A stretch of 14,766 nucleotides of DNA from FEN-1219 sp036274615. Lineage in GTDB: Bacteria > Pseudomonadota > Gammaproteobacteria > Steroidobacterales > Rariloculaceae. Where the stretch lies: positions 1 to 14,766 of the forward strand of contig DASUFK010000190.1 in the NCBI GenBank assembly GCA_036274615.1, read 5' to 3'. Both the position numbers and the translations under genes were made by a program. Each line of letters starts with the position of its first letter. Position 1 is the first letter of the stretch. Below, piece by piece: positions 1-6,535 of this stretch. Below the pieces are notes generated by a model. It was not told where the DNA came from. It saw only the letters and a program-made list of their open reading frames with translations, and did not search any database.

Positions 1-177
1 TCGACGCAAGCCGGCCGGCTTGGCTGTTCCCGGCGCACTAAGCGACGGAAGTTCCTCGCCCTCCCGACGCCGGCGCTGCGCCTGAGAGCGGCACTGCAGA
101 GCATTCGTTGGCAACTTCCCCGCCCTTGCGTCGGTCCACACCTATAGCGCCGCCCGGTGGGCGAAGGGAGTACCGCC

Positions 178-561
178 ATGCAATTTCACGGTGTTCGCTA
201 TCAAGTACGCGATGTCGCGCGAGCAGTCGCTTTCTACACGGAGCAGCTCGGCTTCAAGCTCGGGCATCAGCAGCTGCCGGCGTTTGCCGCGGTGTCGCTG
301 GACGGGCTCAACATACTTCTCAGCGGCCCGGGCGCATCAGGCTCCCGCCCGATGCCCGAGGGCGCGCGCCAAGAGCCGGGTGGATGGAACCGAGTCGTGT
401 TGAGGGTCGACGACCTCGAGGCGTGTATCGATACGCTCGGAAAAGCGCGCGTGCGATTCCGTAACACGCTCGAATCCGGACCCGGCGGTAAGCAGATTCA
501 GCTCGAGGATCCCGACGGCAATCCGATCGAGCTCTTCGAGTCGGCGGGGCGTCCGCGGTAG
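178..561 (+). CDS. VOC (glyoxalase/bleomycin-resistance fold) family protein
   Basis: This encodes a 127-residue protein with the two-module beta-alpha-beta-beta-beta layout of the vicinal oxygen chelate superfamily. Module 1 starts FHGVRYQVRDVARAVAFYTE (residues 3-22) and carries the typical DVxxAVxFYxxxLGF pattern. Module 2 starts at about residue 71 (NRVVLRVDDLEA). The ending LEDPDGNPIELFE (109-121) is the family's C-terminal signature, and Glu118 sits where the last metal ligand usually lies. The usual His at the start of module 2 is replaced by Asn71, so metal binding may be incomplete and the substrate cannot be predicted. The ATG at 178 is chosen over an upstream GTG at 157 because GGGAG (166-170) lies about 7 nt before it. 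The gene stands alone and converges on the minus-strand tRNA gene, with only 38 nt between them. Confidence 0.88.
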   Translation: MQFHGVRYQVRDVARAVAFYTEQLGFKLGHQQLPAFAAVSLDGLNILLSGPGASGSRPMPEGARQEPGGWNRVVLRVDDLEACIDTLGKARVRFRNTLESGPGGKQIQLEDPDGNPIELFESAGRPR

Positions 562-599
562 CGAGCGAGCGGACCTGAGCTGCGCGACGTGAGGGAGGG

Positions 600-920
600 T
601 GGTGCCCGAGGTCGGAGTCGAACCGACACGCTGTTTAGGCGGTGGATTTTCTTCCTACTTCGGCTTTCGCCGCCGCCGCTCGCAAGCGAGCAACGTTCGT
701 AGTCTGGAGCACGCCTTCACCATAGCCCTTGAGGCCTTAGGTGCCCGCCGTCTGCTCTCTACACCTTCCCCGCAACGTTCGTTTCGGGGCTTGGCTCGGC
801 GTTAGCTCGGACTCGCGTCCAGGGCCTTCACCGACTTTGACGGGCTTCACCTTCGAGGTTTCCCCCGGAGGGCTCAATTTCGCCTGAGTCCACTGCGTCT
901 ACCAATTCCGCCACTCGGGC
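600..920 (-). tRNA. tRNA-Leu(CAA), split by a group I intron
   Basis: Read on the minus strand, positions 920-886 form the 5' exon and 650-600 the 3' exon. Joined, they give an 86-nt class II tRNA. The acceptor stem is GCCCGAG/CTCGGGC, the D-arm GCG/CGC with GG in the loop, the anticodon stem GTGGA/TCCAC. The variable arm is CGC-7 nt-GCG, the T-arm GTCGG-TTCGACT-CCGAC, and A plus CCA is encoded at the 3' end (603-600). The spliced anticodon loop is C-T-C-A-A-A-A, so the anticodon is CAA (Leu). Reading the unspliced DNA through the 5' exon would wrongly suggest CAG. The long variable arm and A73 discriminator also fit Leu. The tRNA decodes UUG. Confidence 0.93.
651..885 (-). ncRNA. Group I self-splicing intron (IC3-like) in the tRNA-Leu anticodon
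   Basis: This 235-nt intron lies between anticodon positions 34 and 35 and has no reading frame for a homing endonuclease. The core can be drawn on the minus strand. P1 pairs exon GGACTC (891-886) with GAGCC (875-871). P2 is a hairpin with a GAAA loop (862-859). P3 pairs 843-839 with 752-748. P4 pairs 834-829 with 801-796. P5 has a GCGA loop (816-813). P6 pairs 789-785 with 772-768. P7 pairs GAGCA (757-753) with TGCTC (711-707). P8 pairs CACC (743-740) with GGTG (721-718). P9 is capped by GAAA (668-665), and the last base is G651, as expected of omega-G. Strings such as AACGCCGAGCCAAGC and AAGGTGTAGAGA match my recollection of the Azoarcus tRNA-Ile intron. The insertion site is that of cyanobacterial tRNA-Leu(UAA) introns. 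Confidence 0.93.
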
Positions 921-946
921 AACGAGTGCGTCATCGCGAGGGGCGG

Positions 947-975
947 AGTATATCGGACGCGCCCGGCTCAGTGAA
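947..975 (-). promoter_or_regulatory. Sigma-70-type promoter of the tRNA-Leu gene
   Basis: On the minus strand, TTCACT (975-970, 4 of 6 to consensus) is followed after exactly 17 nt by TATACT (952-947, 5 of 6). A GC-rich discriminator (CCGCCCC, 946-940) follows, as in stable-RNA promoters under stringent control. The predicted start near 940 leaves about 20 nt of 5' leader for RNase P to remove. The -35 box overlaps the stop codon of the upstream hydrolase gene (968-970), and I see no terminator between them. Confidence 0.6.
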
Positions 976-2071
976 CGTTGGCGCGCTCCCACGCGCGCAC
1001 TTTCGTGCGTGCCGCGTCGAAGAGCCGTTCGTAGTTCAGGCGCTTCACCTTGTCCCGGGCATCCGGCGTCAGCGCCTTCCAGAGCGGGTCGTACTGGCGG
1101 TAGACCTTGAGGTAGCCCTGCTGGTCCTGCGGCGCCACCTCGTCGGTGCCGAACAGGAACCGATCGGGATACTTGTTGATCACGGCGGCGCTGCGCTTCA
1201 CCGAATCGGGCGTCGCCACGATGTACTTCGCCACCTCGTCCCACGAGATGTCGAAGCTCACGTGCGCGAGTGTCGGGTCCGCCAGCATCTCGGCCACGAC
1301 GCCCACGTGCTCGGGGCTGCGCTCGGTGGTTTCGGCGCTCGCGGAGGTCTCCACCGGACGGATCACGCGGCCCAAGCCCATGTGCGCCCAGACGATCGTG
1401 GCGTTGGGATGCCGCCTCAGCAGGTCCTTCATCTGCGTGAGGTACACCGGCTCGGCGCCTTGCTTCGCGAACGGCATGTCGATGTCGTTGTGGATCAGCA
1501 CCAGGAGGCCGGACTCCGCGGCGAAGTCGAGGATGCGGTCGAGCGCGGGATCGGTGAGGCTCGCCGTGTCGCCCGCGACCTTCGACGATACGAACTCCTT
1601 GTGGATCGAGAACTCGCCGATGCCGGTGAACACACCCGGAAACGTCTCGAGCACTCGCCGGATGTGGTCCACGCCGTACATGTCGGCGGGGTTGAAACCC
1701 GTGATCATCGGGTCGAAGCGTGCCTGCTGCTGCTGCGTCAGCGACTTGTACGTCATCGCGATGTACGCGTCGGTGAACGAGTAGTAATAGAGCGGCGCGT
1801 CGGTCTGGAGGTAGTACGTCGGCGCGAAGTCGCCCGAGTTCTCGTGCGACCAGGTTTGTTGCAGCGGAATGCCGAACAGCGCCACGCGGCCGACCTTGTC
1901 CCCCATGATCTCGAGGAACTTGTGGATGTCGGTGCCGCGCTGGATGTAGTTGGTGAGGTGGAAGTGCGAGTCGTTGACCTCGTACGGCTGCGCGAGCGCG
2001 GTGCCGGTCGTGCCCGCGAGCACGACCGGCACCGACAACGCCGCGATGAGACTCAGCAAGCCGCGGCGCAT
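968..2071 (-). CDS. Exported amidohydrolase-2 family metal-dependent hydrolase
   Basis: This is a 367-residue TIM-barrel hydrolase of the amidohydrolase-related type. A signal peptide covers about residues 1-28 (hydrophobic LLSLIAALSVPVVLAG, then ALA-Q), so the enzyme should act outside the cytoplasm. The expected metal-site residues appear in order: His36 and His38 in DSHFH, Glu153 in GIGEF, His194 in LIHND, His230 in WAHMG, and Asp310 in LFGTDE. The set resembles amidohydrolase-2 enzymes, which include decarboxylases and lactone or amide hydrolases; the substrate cannot be told. It is the last gene of a four-gene minus-strand unit. Its ATG lies 7 nt past the glutaminase stop, with CGGAG about 9 nt upstream, so translation is probably coupled. 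Confidence 0.85.
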   Translation of the reverse strand: MRRGLLSLIAALSVPVVLAGTTGTALAQPYEVNDSHFHLTNYIQRGTDIHKFLEIMGDKVGRVALFGIPLQQTWSHENSGDFAPTYYLQTDAPLYYYSFTDAYIAMTYKSLTQQQQARFDPMITGFNPADMYGVDHIRRVLETFPGVFTGIGEFSIHKEFVSSKVAGDTASLTDPALDRILDFAAESGLLVLIHNDIDMPFAKQGAEPVYLTQMKDLLRRHPNATIVWAHMGLGRVIRPVETSASAETTERSPEHVGVVAEMLADPTLAHVSFDISWDEVAKYIVATPDSVKRSAAVINKYPDRFLFGTDEVAPQDQQGYLKVYRQYDPLWKALTPDARDKVKRLNYERLFDAARTKVRAWERANVH

Positions 2072-2078
2072 GGCCGCA

Positions 2079-3104
2079 TCACTCCGGGTTCGCGCCGAAT
2101 ACGCCCACGCCGAGCTTGCCCGCGATGTAGCGGATCGACCGCAGCGACTTGATGCTGTTGCCCGCCTCGTTGAGCGGCGGAGAGAACGCGGCGATCGCGA
2201 ACTTCTCCGGCACGACCGCGACGATGCCGCCGCCGACGCCGGTCTTCGACGGCAATCCCGCCGTGTACATCCACTCGCCCGACTCGTCGTAGAAGCCCGC
2301 CGTCGCCATGATCGCGAGCAGCTCCGGCACGTGCTCGGCCGGGAGCACGCGCTTCTTCGTGAGCGGGTTCACGCCCTGGTTCGCGAGCGTGGCGCCCATC
2401 ATGCCTAAGTCTTGCGCGCTGACGCCCACGGAGCACTCGCGCGTGTAGACGCGCAGCGCCTCCTCGGGCTCGCTGTAGAGCCGCTCGTAGTTGAAGAGCA
2501 GGTTGGCGATCGCGCGGTTGCCGAACGCCGTCTCGTACTCCGACTTGTAGACGTCCTCGAGCACCGTGAGCGGGTGCCCGGCGTACCCCTCCAGGTTCGC
2601 GAGCACCTTGTTCCAACGCTCCGTTTCGGACGTCGCCTGCACGAGGCTCACCGCGGCGATCGCGCCCGCGTTCACCATCGGGTTCACCGAGCGCTTCTTC
2701 GGATAGAGCTCGAGCGCAAGCCGCGAATTGAACGGCAGACCCGTGGGCTCGACGCCGATCTTGTCGTCGAGCACTTGCGGACCTTGCTCCGCCATGATCA
2801 GGCCCGCCGTGAACGGTTTCGACACCGACTGGATCGAGAATTTGTAGTCGACGTCGCCCGCCTTGTAGATCTTGCCGTCGCGCGTGACGATCACGACGCC
2901 GAACAAGTTGCTCGGGACCGTCGTGAGGATCGGGATGTAGTCCGCGTTCTTGCCTTCTTTCACATCCTTGAACTTGGCATAGGCCTCGTCGACGACGCGT
3001 TGGAAGTCCTTCGCTGTCGGGTTCGGTGCCCTTTGCGCCTGCGCCAGCGGCATCGACAGCGCCAAGCAGGCGGCGGTCAGAACGGCTCCTAGTTGAGTAC
3101 GCAT
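2079..3104 (-). CDS. glsA: Glutaminase A with signal peptide (periplasmic glutaminase)
   Basis: This 341-residue protein matches the serine-dependent beta-lactamase-like glutaminase family (glutamine to glutamate plus ammonia). The catalytic Ser-x-x-Lys is S93-V-S-K96 within KFSIQSVSKPF. Other family blocks are NPMVNAGAIA (141-150), FGNRAIANLL (194-203), ECSVGVSAQDLG (223-234) and the C-terminal SKTGVGGGIVAVVP (286-299). Unlike common cytosolic family members of about 310 residues, it begins with a clear signal peptide (MRTQLGAVLTAACLALSMPLAQA), implying a periplasmic enzyme. The open frame runs further upstream to 3245 with arginine-rich sequence. The ATG at 3104 is chosen because of the signal peptide and the AGGAG about 6 nt before it. 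It lies between a DcaP-like porin and an exported hydrolase, which suggests scavenging of glutamine or related amides. Confidence 0.93.
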   Translation of the reverse strand: MRTQLGAVLTAACLALSMPLAQAQRAPNPTAKDFQRVVDEAYAKFKDVKEGKNADYIPILTTVPSNLFGVVIVTRDGKIYKAGDVDYKFSIQSVSKPFTAGLIMAEQGPQVLDDKIGVEPTGLPFNSRLALELYPKKRSVNPMVNAGAIAAVSLVQATSETERWNKVLANLEGYAGHPLTVLEDVYKSEYETAFGNRAIANLLFNYERLYSEPEEALRVYTRECSVGVSAQDLGMMGATLANQGVNPLTKKRVLPAEHVPELLAIMATAGFYDESGEWMYTAGLPSKTGVGGGIVAVVPEKFAIAAFSPPLNEAGNSIKSLRSIRYIAGKLGVGVFGANPE

Positions 3105-3145
3105 GTTGGCTCCTAGCCGCTCGCGGGCGGCGTTGATCGTCGGAA

Positions 3146-4375
3146 TCACTTGAAGAAGTCTTTGCTCGAGAAGTTGTACTTGAACGAGACCTGGAGGCGC
3201 CGGTCGTTGCCGGTGGCGCCGCCGTTCTTCTCGAGCTGGCCCCACAGCGCCTCGGCGCCGATCGTGACCTTGTCGGCGGGGTAGTAGAGGAAGTTCACCG
3301 ACGCGTACTCGCCCTTCTTGAACGCGTCCGCCGCCTGGCCCGGGGTGTTGTCGACCTCGTCGTAGGAATAGCCGAGCGAGCTGCTGAAGCGCGAGCTCCA
3401 GTAGTGATCGTAGTACACCGACACGCCGGTGAGCGGCACGGCCTCGATCTGCGTGCCCCCCAAGCCCGGCGGGCGGTCGGGCGCCGCGTCCATGCCGCCG
3501 TCGTTCATGTAGCTCGCGATGCCGTCGCCGTGCACGATGCCGGCGCGCAGCGCGTCCATCTCACCGATGCCGATCACCGTGGTGAGGTCGAGACCCCAAC
3601 CCTGGTCGTGGTCCTGGTACACGACGCCTTGGTCGACTCCCGGGCCGGGGTTGACGTCGCCGATCACCTCGGCGCCCACGCGCCGCAAGATGGCCGCGAT
3701 CTGCACATGGCTGCGGTCCGCGAAGCCCATGCGGAATTGCGCCGTGATGTCCGGATACTCCTGGTCGCCTTGCGCGCCGGGGAAATCGGGAATCGTGCGG
3801 AACGTGCCCGAGTCGATGTCGTTGCTCGGATGCTCGAGCGCGACGGCGAAGCTGCTCTTGTCGTTCTTCAATTTCGGCGACCAACGGATCTGCGGCGGCC
3901 GCAGGAACACCATGCCGGGCGGACCCCAGTACTCGAGCGTGTTCGGGAAGATGTCGCCGTCCATGAACAGCGTGTTGGTTTGGCCGGCGAGCCAGCGGCC
4001 CCACTGGCCGTAGGCGTGTCGCAGCCGGATCGTGGTTTGGCCCGCGTCGTCGCCGACGCCGAACATGTCGAACTCGAACCGGGTGTACACGTCGCCGTTG
4101 CTCGTGGGCAGCGTGGCCTGCACGCCGAGTCGGCTCTGCTTCGCGCTCAGGCTCGCCTCGCCGTCGTCGCCGAACTGGTCCTTGTCGGTCGGAATTCGCG
4201 ACGGCCGCAGCGCGTCCTTCCAATCCGGGTTCGCACGAGTGAAGTTCTGCGTGTAGTCGAGCATCGCGAAGCCGTAAACCTCGAAGCTCGCTCCTTGCGC
4301 CATGGCCGGCTGCCAACCGATGCAAAGCGCCAGCGCGCCAAGGACCGGAGCGGCGGTCCGTAAGTGCTTGTTCAT
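3146..4375 (-). CDS. DcaP-like outer membrane porin
   Basis: This 409-residue protein has a signal peptide cut near AMA-Q (24-27) and alternating beta-strand sequence throughout, ending in KYNFSSKDFFK. The blocks SLSAKQSRLGVQATLPTSNG, RLRHAYGQWGRWLAGQTNTLFMD and FLRPPQIRWSP match the DcaP family, trimeric outer-membrane channels linked to uptake of dicarboxylates and other anions. The N-terminal coiled coil present in some DcaP proteins is absent. The frame opens at a TTG (4390), but that codon overlaps the ribosome-binding site; GAGGAG about 7 nt before the ATG at 4375 decides the start. It lies 32 nt after the upstream porin and 41 nt before glsA, consistent with one transcript. The solute is not known. 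Confidence 0.85.
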   Translation of the reverse strand: MNKHLRTAAPVLGALALCIGWQPAMAQGASFEVYGFAMLDYTQNFTRANPDWKDALRPSRIPTDKDQFGDDGEASLSAKQSRLGVQATLPTSNGDVYTRFEFDMFGVGDDAGQTTIRLRHAYGQWGRWLAGQTNTLFMDGDIFPNTLEYWGPPGMVFLRPPQIRWSPKLKNDKSSFAVALEHPSNDIDSGTFRTIPDFPGAQGDQEYPDITAQFRMGFADRSHVQIAAILRRVGAEVIGDVNPGPGVDQGVVYQDHDQGWGLDLTTVIGIGEMDALRAGIVHGDGIASYMNDGGMDAAPDRPPGLGGTQIEAVPLTGVSVYYDHYWSSRFSSSLGYSYDEVDNTPGQAADAFKKGEYASVNFLYYPADKVTIGAEALWGQLEKNGGATGNDRRLQVSFKYNFSSKDFFK

Positions 4376-4407
4376 TGCGTAACTCCTCAAGAGAAGATTT
4401 GCGACGT

Positions 4408-5754
4408 TTAAAAGACCATTTCCAAGGTCGTGCTTACGACCGTGCCGTTGCCACCGAGTAGGAAAGGTACGGACGGATAACCGACAGGTGAATTCTTCAA
4501 GTGCATGAGCTCGGTATTGAGGCGCAGCAGGCGCCTCTGGAATAGGTACAAGTTCGTTCCGATCACCGTGTCATGCGGCTCGCCGTACTGACCGTAGATC
4601 TTCGACACACCGACATACACGCCGAGCTTGCTTGGTATGACCATTTTCGAGATCTGCATCTGCACGCCCCAGTCGTTGAGCTGCGTAACGGGAATCAACC
4701 CGACCGTCTCGAACCGGTCGACCTTGCGGTTGTAGTAATCGCCCGCGATCTCGAATCCTTTGTATTTCCAGCCGGCGTCGATCGATGCCATGAGGTAGGA
4801 CGCGCGCCTGACTTGGCCGCCGGTCCTGAACGCATCGGGACTGAACAGCAACGTGCCGTCCGACAGCCGGATCTGCGAGTTCTCGATCGTGTCAGTGCCG
4901 GGCTGCGATTGGGCGTCCTCGCGGCTGCGTGTGATGGCCATGCTGATTTGCGACACGGGCGTGTCGTGCTCTTCGAAGTCGACCCAGCCGCGCCGCGGAC
5001 CGTACTCGCCCTTCGGCGCCCACGACACCGCTGCGGAGACGCTGTTGAAGTTACCGTCCAGCTGCGTCGCGCTGACGCCGAGCGCGCTCAGGTTGTTGCC
5101 GACGGTTATCTTGTACTGGAGCCCGTTGTCGAACTGGCCGAATGCGTAGACGCCCTGCGTGTAACTAGGCCGAAAGAACTCGTCTGCGATGACGCGAGTG
5201 TCGACGCGGTTCCAATACGGAAACGTGCCGCGGAGACTGCGTGTGCCGGGTAGCTGCGTGACTCCCGCCCCGACGTTGAATCCGTTCATCGCGCGATACT
5301 CGAGCGCGCCGCCGACGACGACCTGCGCGCCTTCGCCCTGGCTCGCATTCTGTGTCCACACGAAGAACAGGTAGGTGAATTTTGGGTTGTAGATCCAACC
5401 CTTGAAGTACAGGTTGACCTTATTCAGTTGGAGGTCGTTGCGGAGATCGAGCGTCTTGGTTCTACCGAATGAGTCGGTGTAGGTCTCGTCGAGGTTCTTC
5501 TGGTTGAGGTAGCGGACGTATCCCCAGGCGCTGAAGTTCATGTTGCCGTGAGGGGTTTCCGCGAGCGTAAAGCCCGCGCCGCCCGCCGTGAACTCGCCAA
5601 AGTAGTTGGGGCTCGCAAGCTCCGCAGATTCTGCCGCCGAAGGCTCCGGGTCGCGCTGGTCGTTGCCGTTCGCGGGGTTGTCGTCTTGACCGTACGCGCG
5701 GCCGCACGCTAGCGATGCGGCCACAAGCCACGCCGCGACTTCGATCCTTCGCAC
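4408..5754 (-). CDS. OprO/OprP-like outer membrane porin
   Basis: This 448-residue protein has a signal peptide (hydrophobic VAAWLVAASLACGRA, cut near YG-QDD) and an acidic N-terminal stretch. A beta-barrel follows, ending in TTLEMVF; a terminal Phe is the usual outer-membrane assembly signal. Features such as KVNLYFKGWIYNPKFTYLF, ALEYRAMNGFNVGAGVTQLPG and the Arg/Trp-rich strand ends resemble the phosphate-selective porin O/P family. Phosphate selectivity cannot be read from sequence. The start is uncertain: TTG at 5757 and GTG at 5754 are adjacent codons, and the GTG is better spaced from GAGG (about 8 nt). It is the first gene of the four-gene minus-strand unit and is transcribed away from the ECF sigma gene. 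The intergenic region (5755-5950) must hold its promoter, but I see no convincing sigma-70 box. Confidence 0.78.
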   Translation of the reverse strand: MRRIEVAAWLVAASLACGRAYGQDDNPANGNDQRDPEPSAAESAELASPNYFGEFTAGGAGFTLAETPHGNMNFSAWGYVRYLNQKNLDETYTDSFGRTKTLDLRNDLQLNKVNLYFKGWIYNPKFTYLFFVWTQNASQGEGAQVVVGGALEYRAMNGFNVGAGVTQLPGTRSLRGTFPYWNRVDTRVIADEFFRPSYTQGVYAFGQFDNGLQYKITVGNNLSALGVSATQLDGNFNSVSAAVSWAPKGEYGPRRGWVDFEEHDTPVSQISMAITRSREDAQSQPGTDTIENSQIRLSDGTLLFSPDAFRTGGQVRRASYLMASIDAGWKYKGFEIAGDYYNRKVDRFETVGLIPVTQLNDWGVQMQISKMVIPSKLGVYVGVSKIYGQYGEPHDTVIGTNLYLFQRRLLRLNTELMHLKNSPVGYPSVPFLLGGNGTVVSTTLEMVF

Positions 5755-5838
5755 CAACCGTCCCTCGTTATGTAGCCCACTCCCCGGTGCGGAAGGCTAG
5801 GAGGGCCGCCAGGCCGCAACAATGCGACTTTTGTCCAA

Positions 5839-5867
5839 CGGAACTTTGTTCCGATACGCCGCTTCTA
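5839..5867 (+). promoter_or_regulatory. ECF (RpoE-like) promoter before the sigma factor gene
   Basis: GGAACTT (5839-5845) is identical to the -35 element of E. coli sigma-E promoters. After 17 nt comes TCTA (5863-5866), close to the sigma-E -10 consensus. The predicted transcript would start about 75 nt before the sigma gene, implying autoregulation as in many ECF modules. The -35 box is part of a small palindrome, GGAAC-TTT-GTTCC (5839-5851). Confidence 0.55.
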
Positions 5868-5950
5868 TGCGACACGGGTCCTTGTTTGCTGACGGTGAGC
5901 TGACGCGCGACCATCGCGCAGCGCGTCGCATCTATGTCTGTCGTAGCGCC

Positions 5951-6535
5951 ATGCCCAAACCACTACCGCAAGTCGATGCCGCCCTGCTCGCACGCGCCCA
6001 ACACGGCGACCGCGAGGCGCATGCCCACCTCTACGAGCTGTTCGCGTCTCCCGTGTTCACGATCGCGCGCCGGATGCTCGCGTCACGGGCGCTGGCCGAG
6101 GACGTGCTCCAGGAGACCTTCGTCGAAGTGATCCGCAAGGTCGCGAGCTATCGCGGCGAGGCGGAGTTCGGCTTCTGGATCAAGCGGATCGCGATCAACA
6201 AGTGCTTGATGCACCTGCGCTCGAGCTGGACGTCGCGGCGCACCGAGGACGGCGAGGACACGCTGTCGTATGCACCGGCGCGTGCCGCCGCGCTCGACGA
6301 CGAGATCGCGCTCGAGCGTGCGCTCGACGGGCTGTCGGACATGGCGCGCGTGGTCGTTTGGCTGCACGACGTGGAGGGCCACACGCACAAAGAAATCGGC
6401 CGCATGATGGGCCGCACCGCGAGCTTCTCGAAGTCGCAGCTCGCGCGGGCGCACGACCGTTTACGGTCGCTGCTGCAAGGAAGCGAGGAAGAAAGTGAGA
6501 CGGAGCTATGCACCCCAGTACTGAAGACCTGTTGA
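5951..6535 (+). CDS. ECF RNA polymerase sigma factor (RpoE-like)
   Basis: This 194-residue sigma-70 family protein has only regions 2 and 4, as in group IV factors. Region 2 (about 24-93) contains DVLQETFVEVIRKVASYRGEAEFG and the IKRIAINKCL -10-recognition helix. Region 4 (about 120-176) contains the L-D-G-L-S-D-M-A-R-V-V pattern, HTHKEIGRMMG and the recognition helix TASFSKSQLARAHDRL. The SFSKSQLARAH form is, from memory, common in xanthomonad-type RpoE factors. The frame is open back to 5822, but homology begins near MPKPLPQ (ATG at 5951). No good Shine-Dalgarno is seen, so the start is not certain. The next gene overlaps its 3' end by 28 nt, the typical sigma/anti-sigma arrangement. A GGAACTT promoter upstream suggests it transcribes its own operon. 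Confidence 0.92.
   Translation: MPKPLPQVDAALLARAQHGDREAHAHLYELFASPVFTIARRMLASRALAEDVLQETFVEVIRKVASYRGEAEFGFWIKRIAINKCLMHLRSSWTSRRTEDGEDTLSYAPARAAALDDEIALERALDGLSDMARVVVWLHDVEGHTHKEIGRMMGRTASFSKSQLARAHDRLRSLLQGSEEESETELCTPVLKTC

Noticed and set aside
1..177. Open frames at the window start, upstream of the VOC gene
   Set aside because: Frame 1 is open to about 148 and frame 3 to about 41, but neither shows a recognisable protein end, so no partial gene is called.
599..805. Open reading frame beginning MVPEVGVEPTR on the plus strand
   Set aside because: It is antisense to the tRNA-Leu 3' exon and group I intron; such peptides are a known product of translating the complement of tRNA genes.
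828..1244. Minus-strand reading frame across the tRNA 5' exon and hydrolase end
   Set aside because: It overlaps the tRNA, its promoter and the conserved hydrolase frame, and its composition (Arg/Gly/Ala-rich) is that of a GC-rich shadow.
926..2152. Long plus-strand open frame opposite the hydrolase gene (408 codons)
   Set aside because: Very rich in Arg, His, Val and Asp with no recognisable domain; it is the antisense of a gene with clear metal-site motifs. Similar long frames opposite secD (10829-12706) and queA (8298-9416) were rejected for the same reason.
3105..3245. 47-codon N-terminal extension of the glutaminase frame
   Set aside because: It overlaps the end of the porin gene, is Arg-rich, and would bury the signal peptide; the ATG at 3104 has a good ribosome-binding site.
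5700..5754. Possible lipobox (SLAC) in the first porin's signal peptide
   Set aside because: The residues before Cys do not fit a lipobox (Ser at -3, Leu at -2), and a normal cleavage site (YG-QDD) follows.
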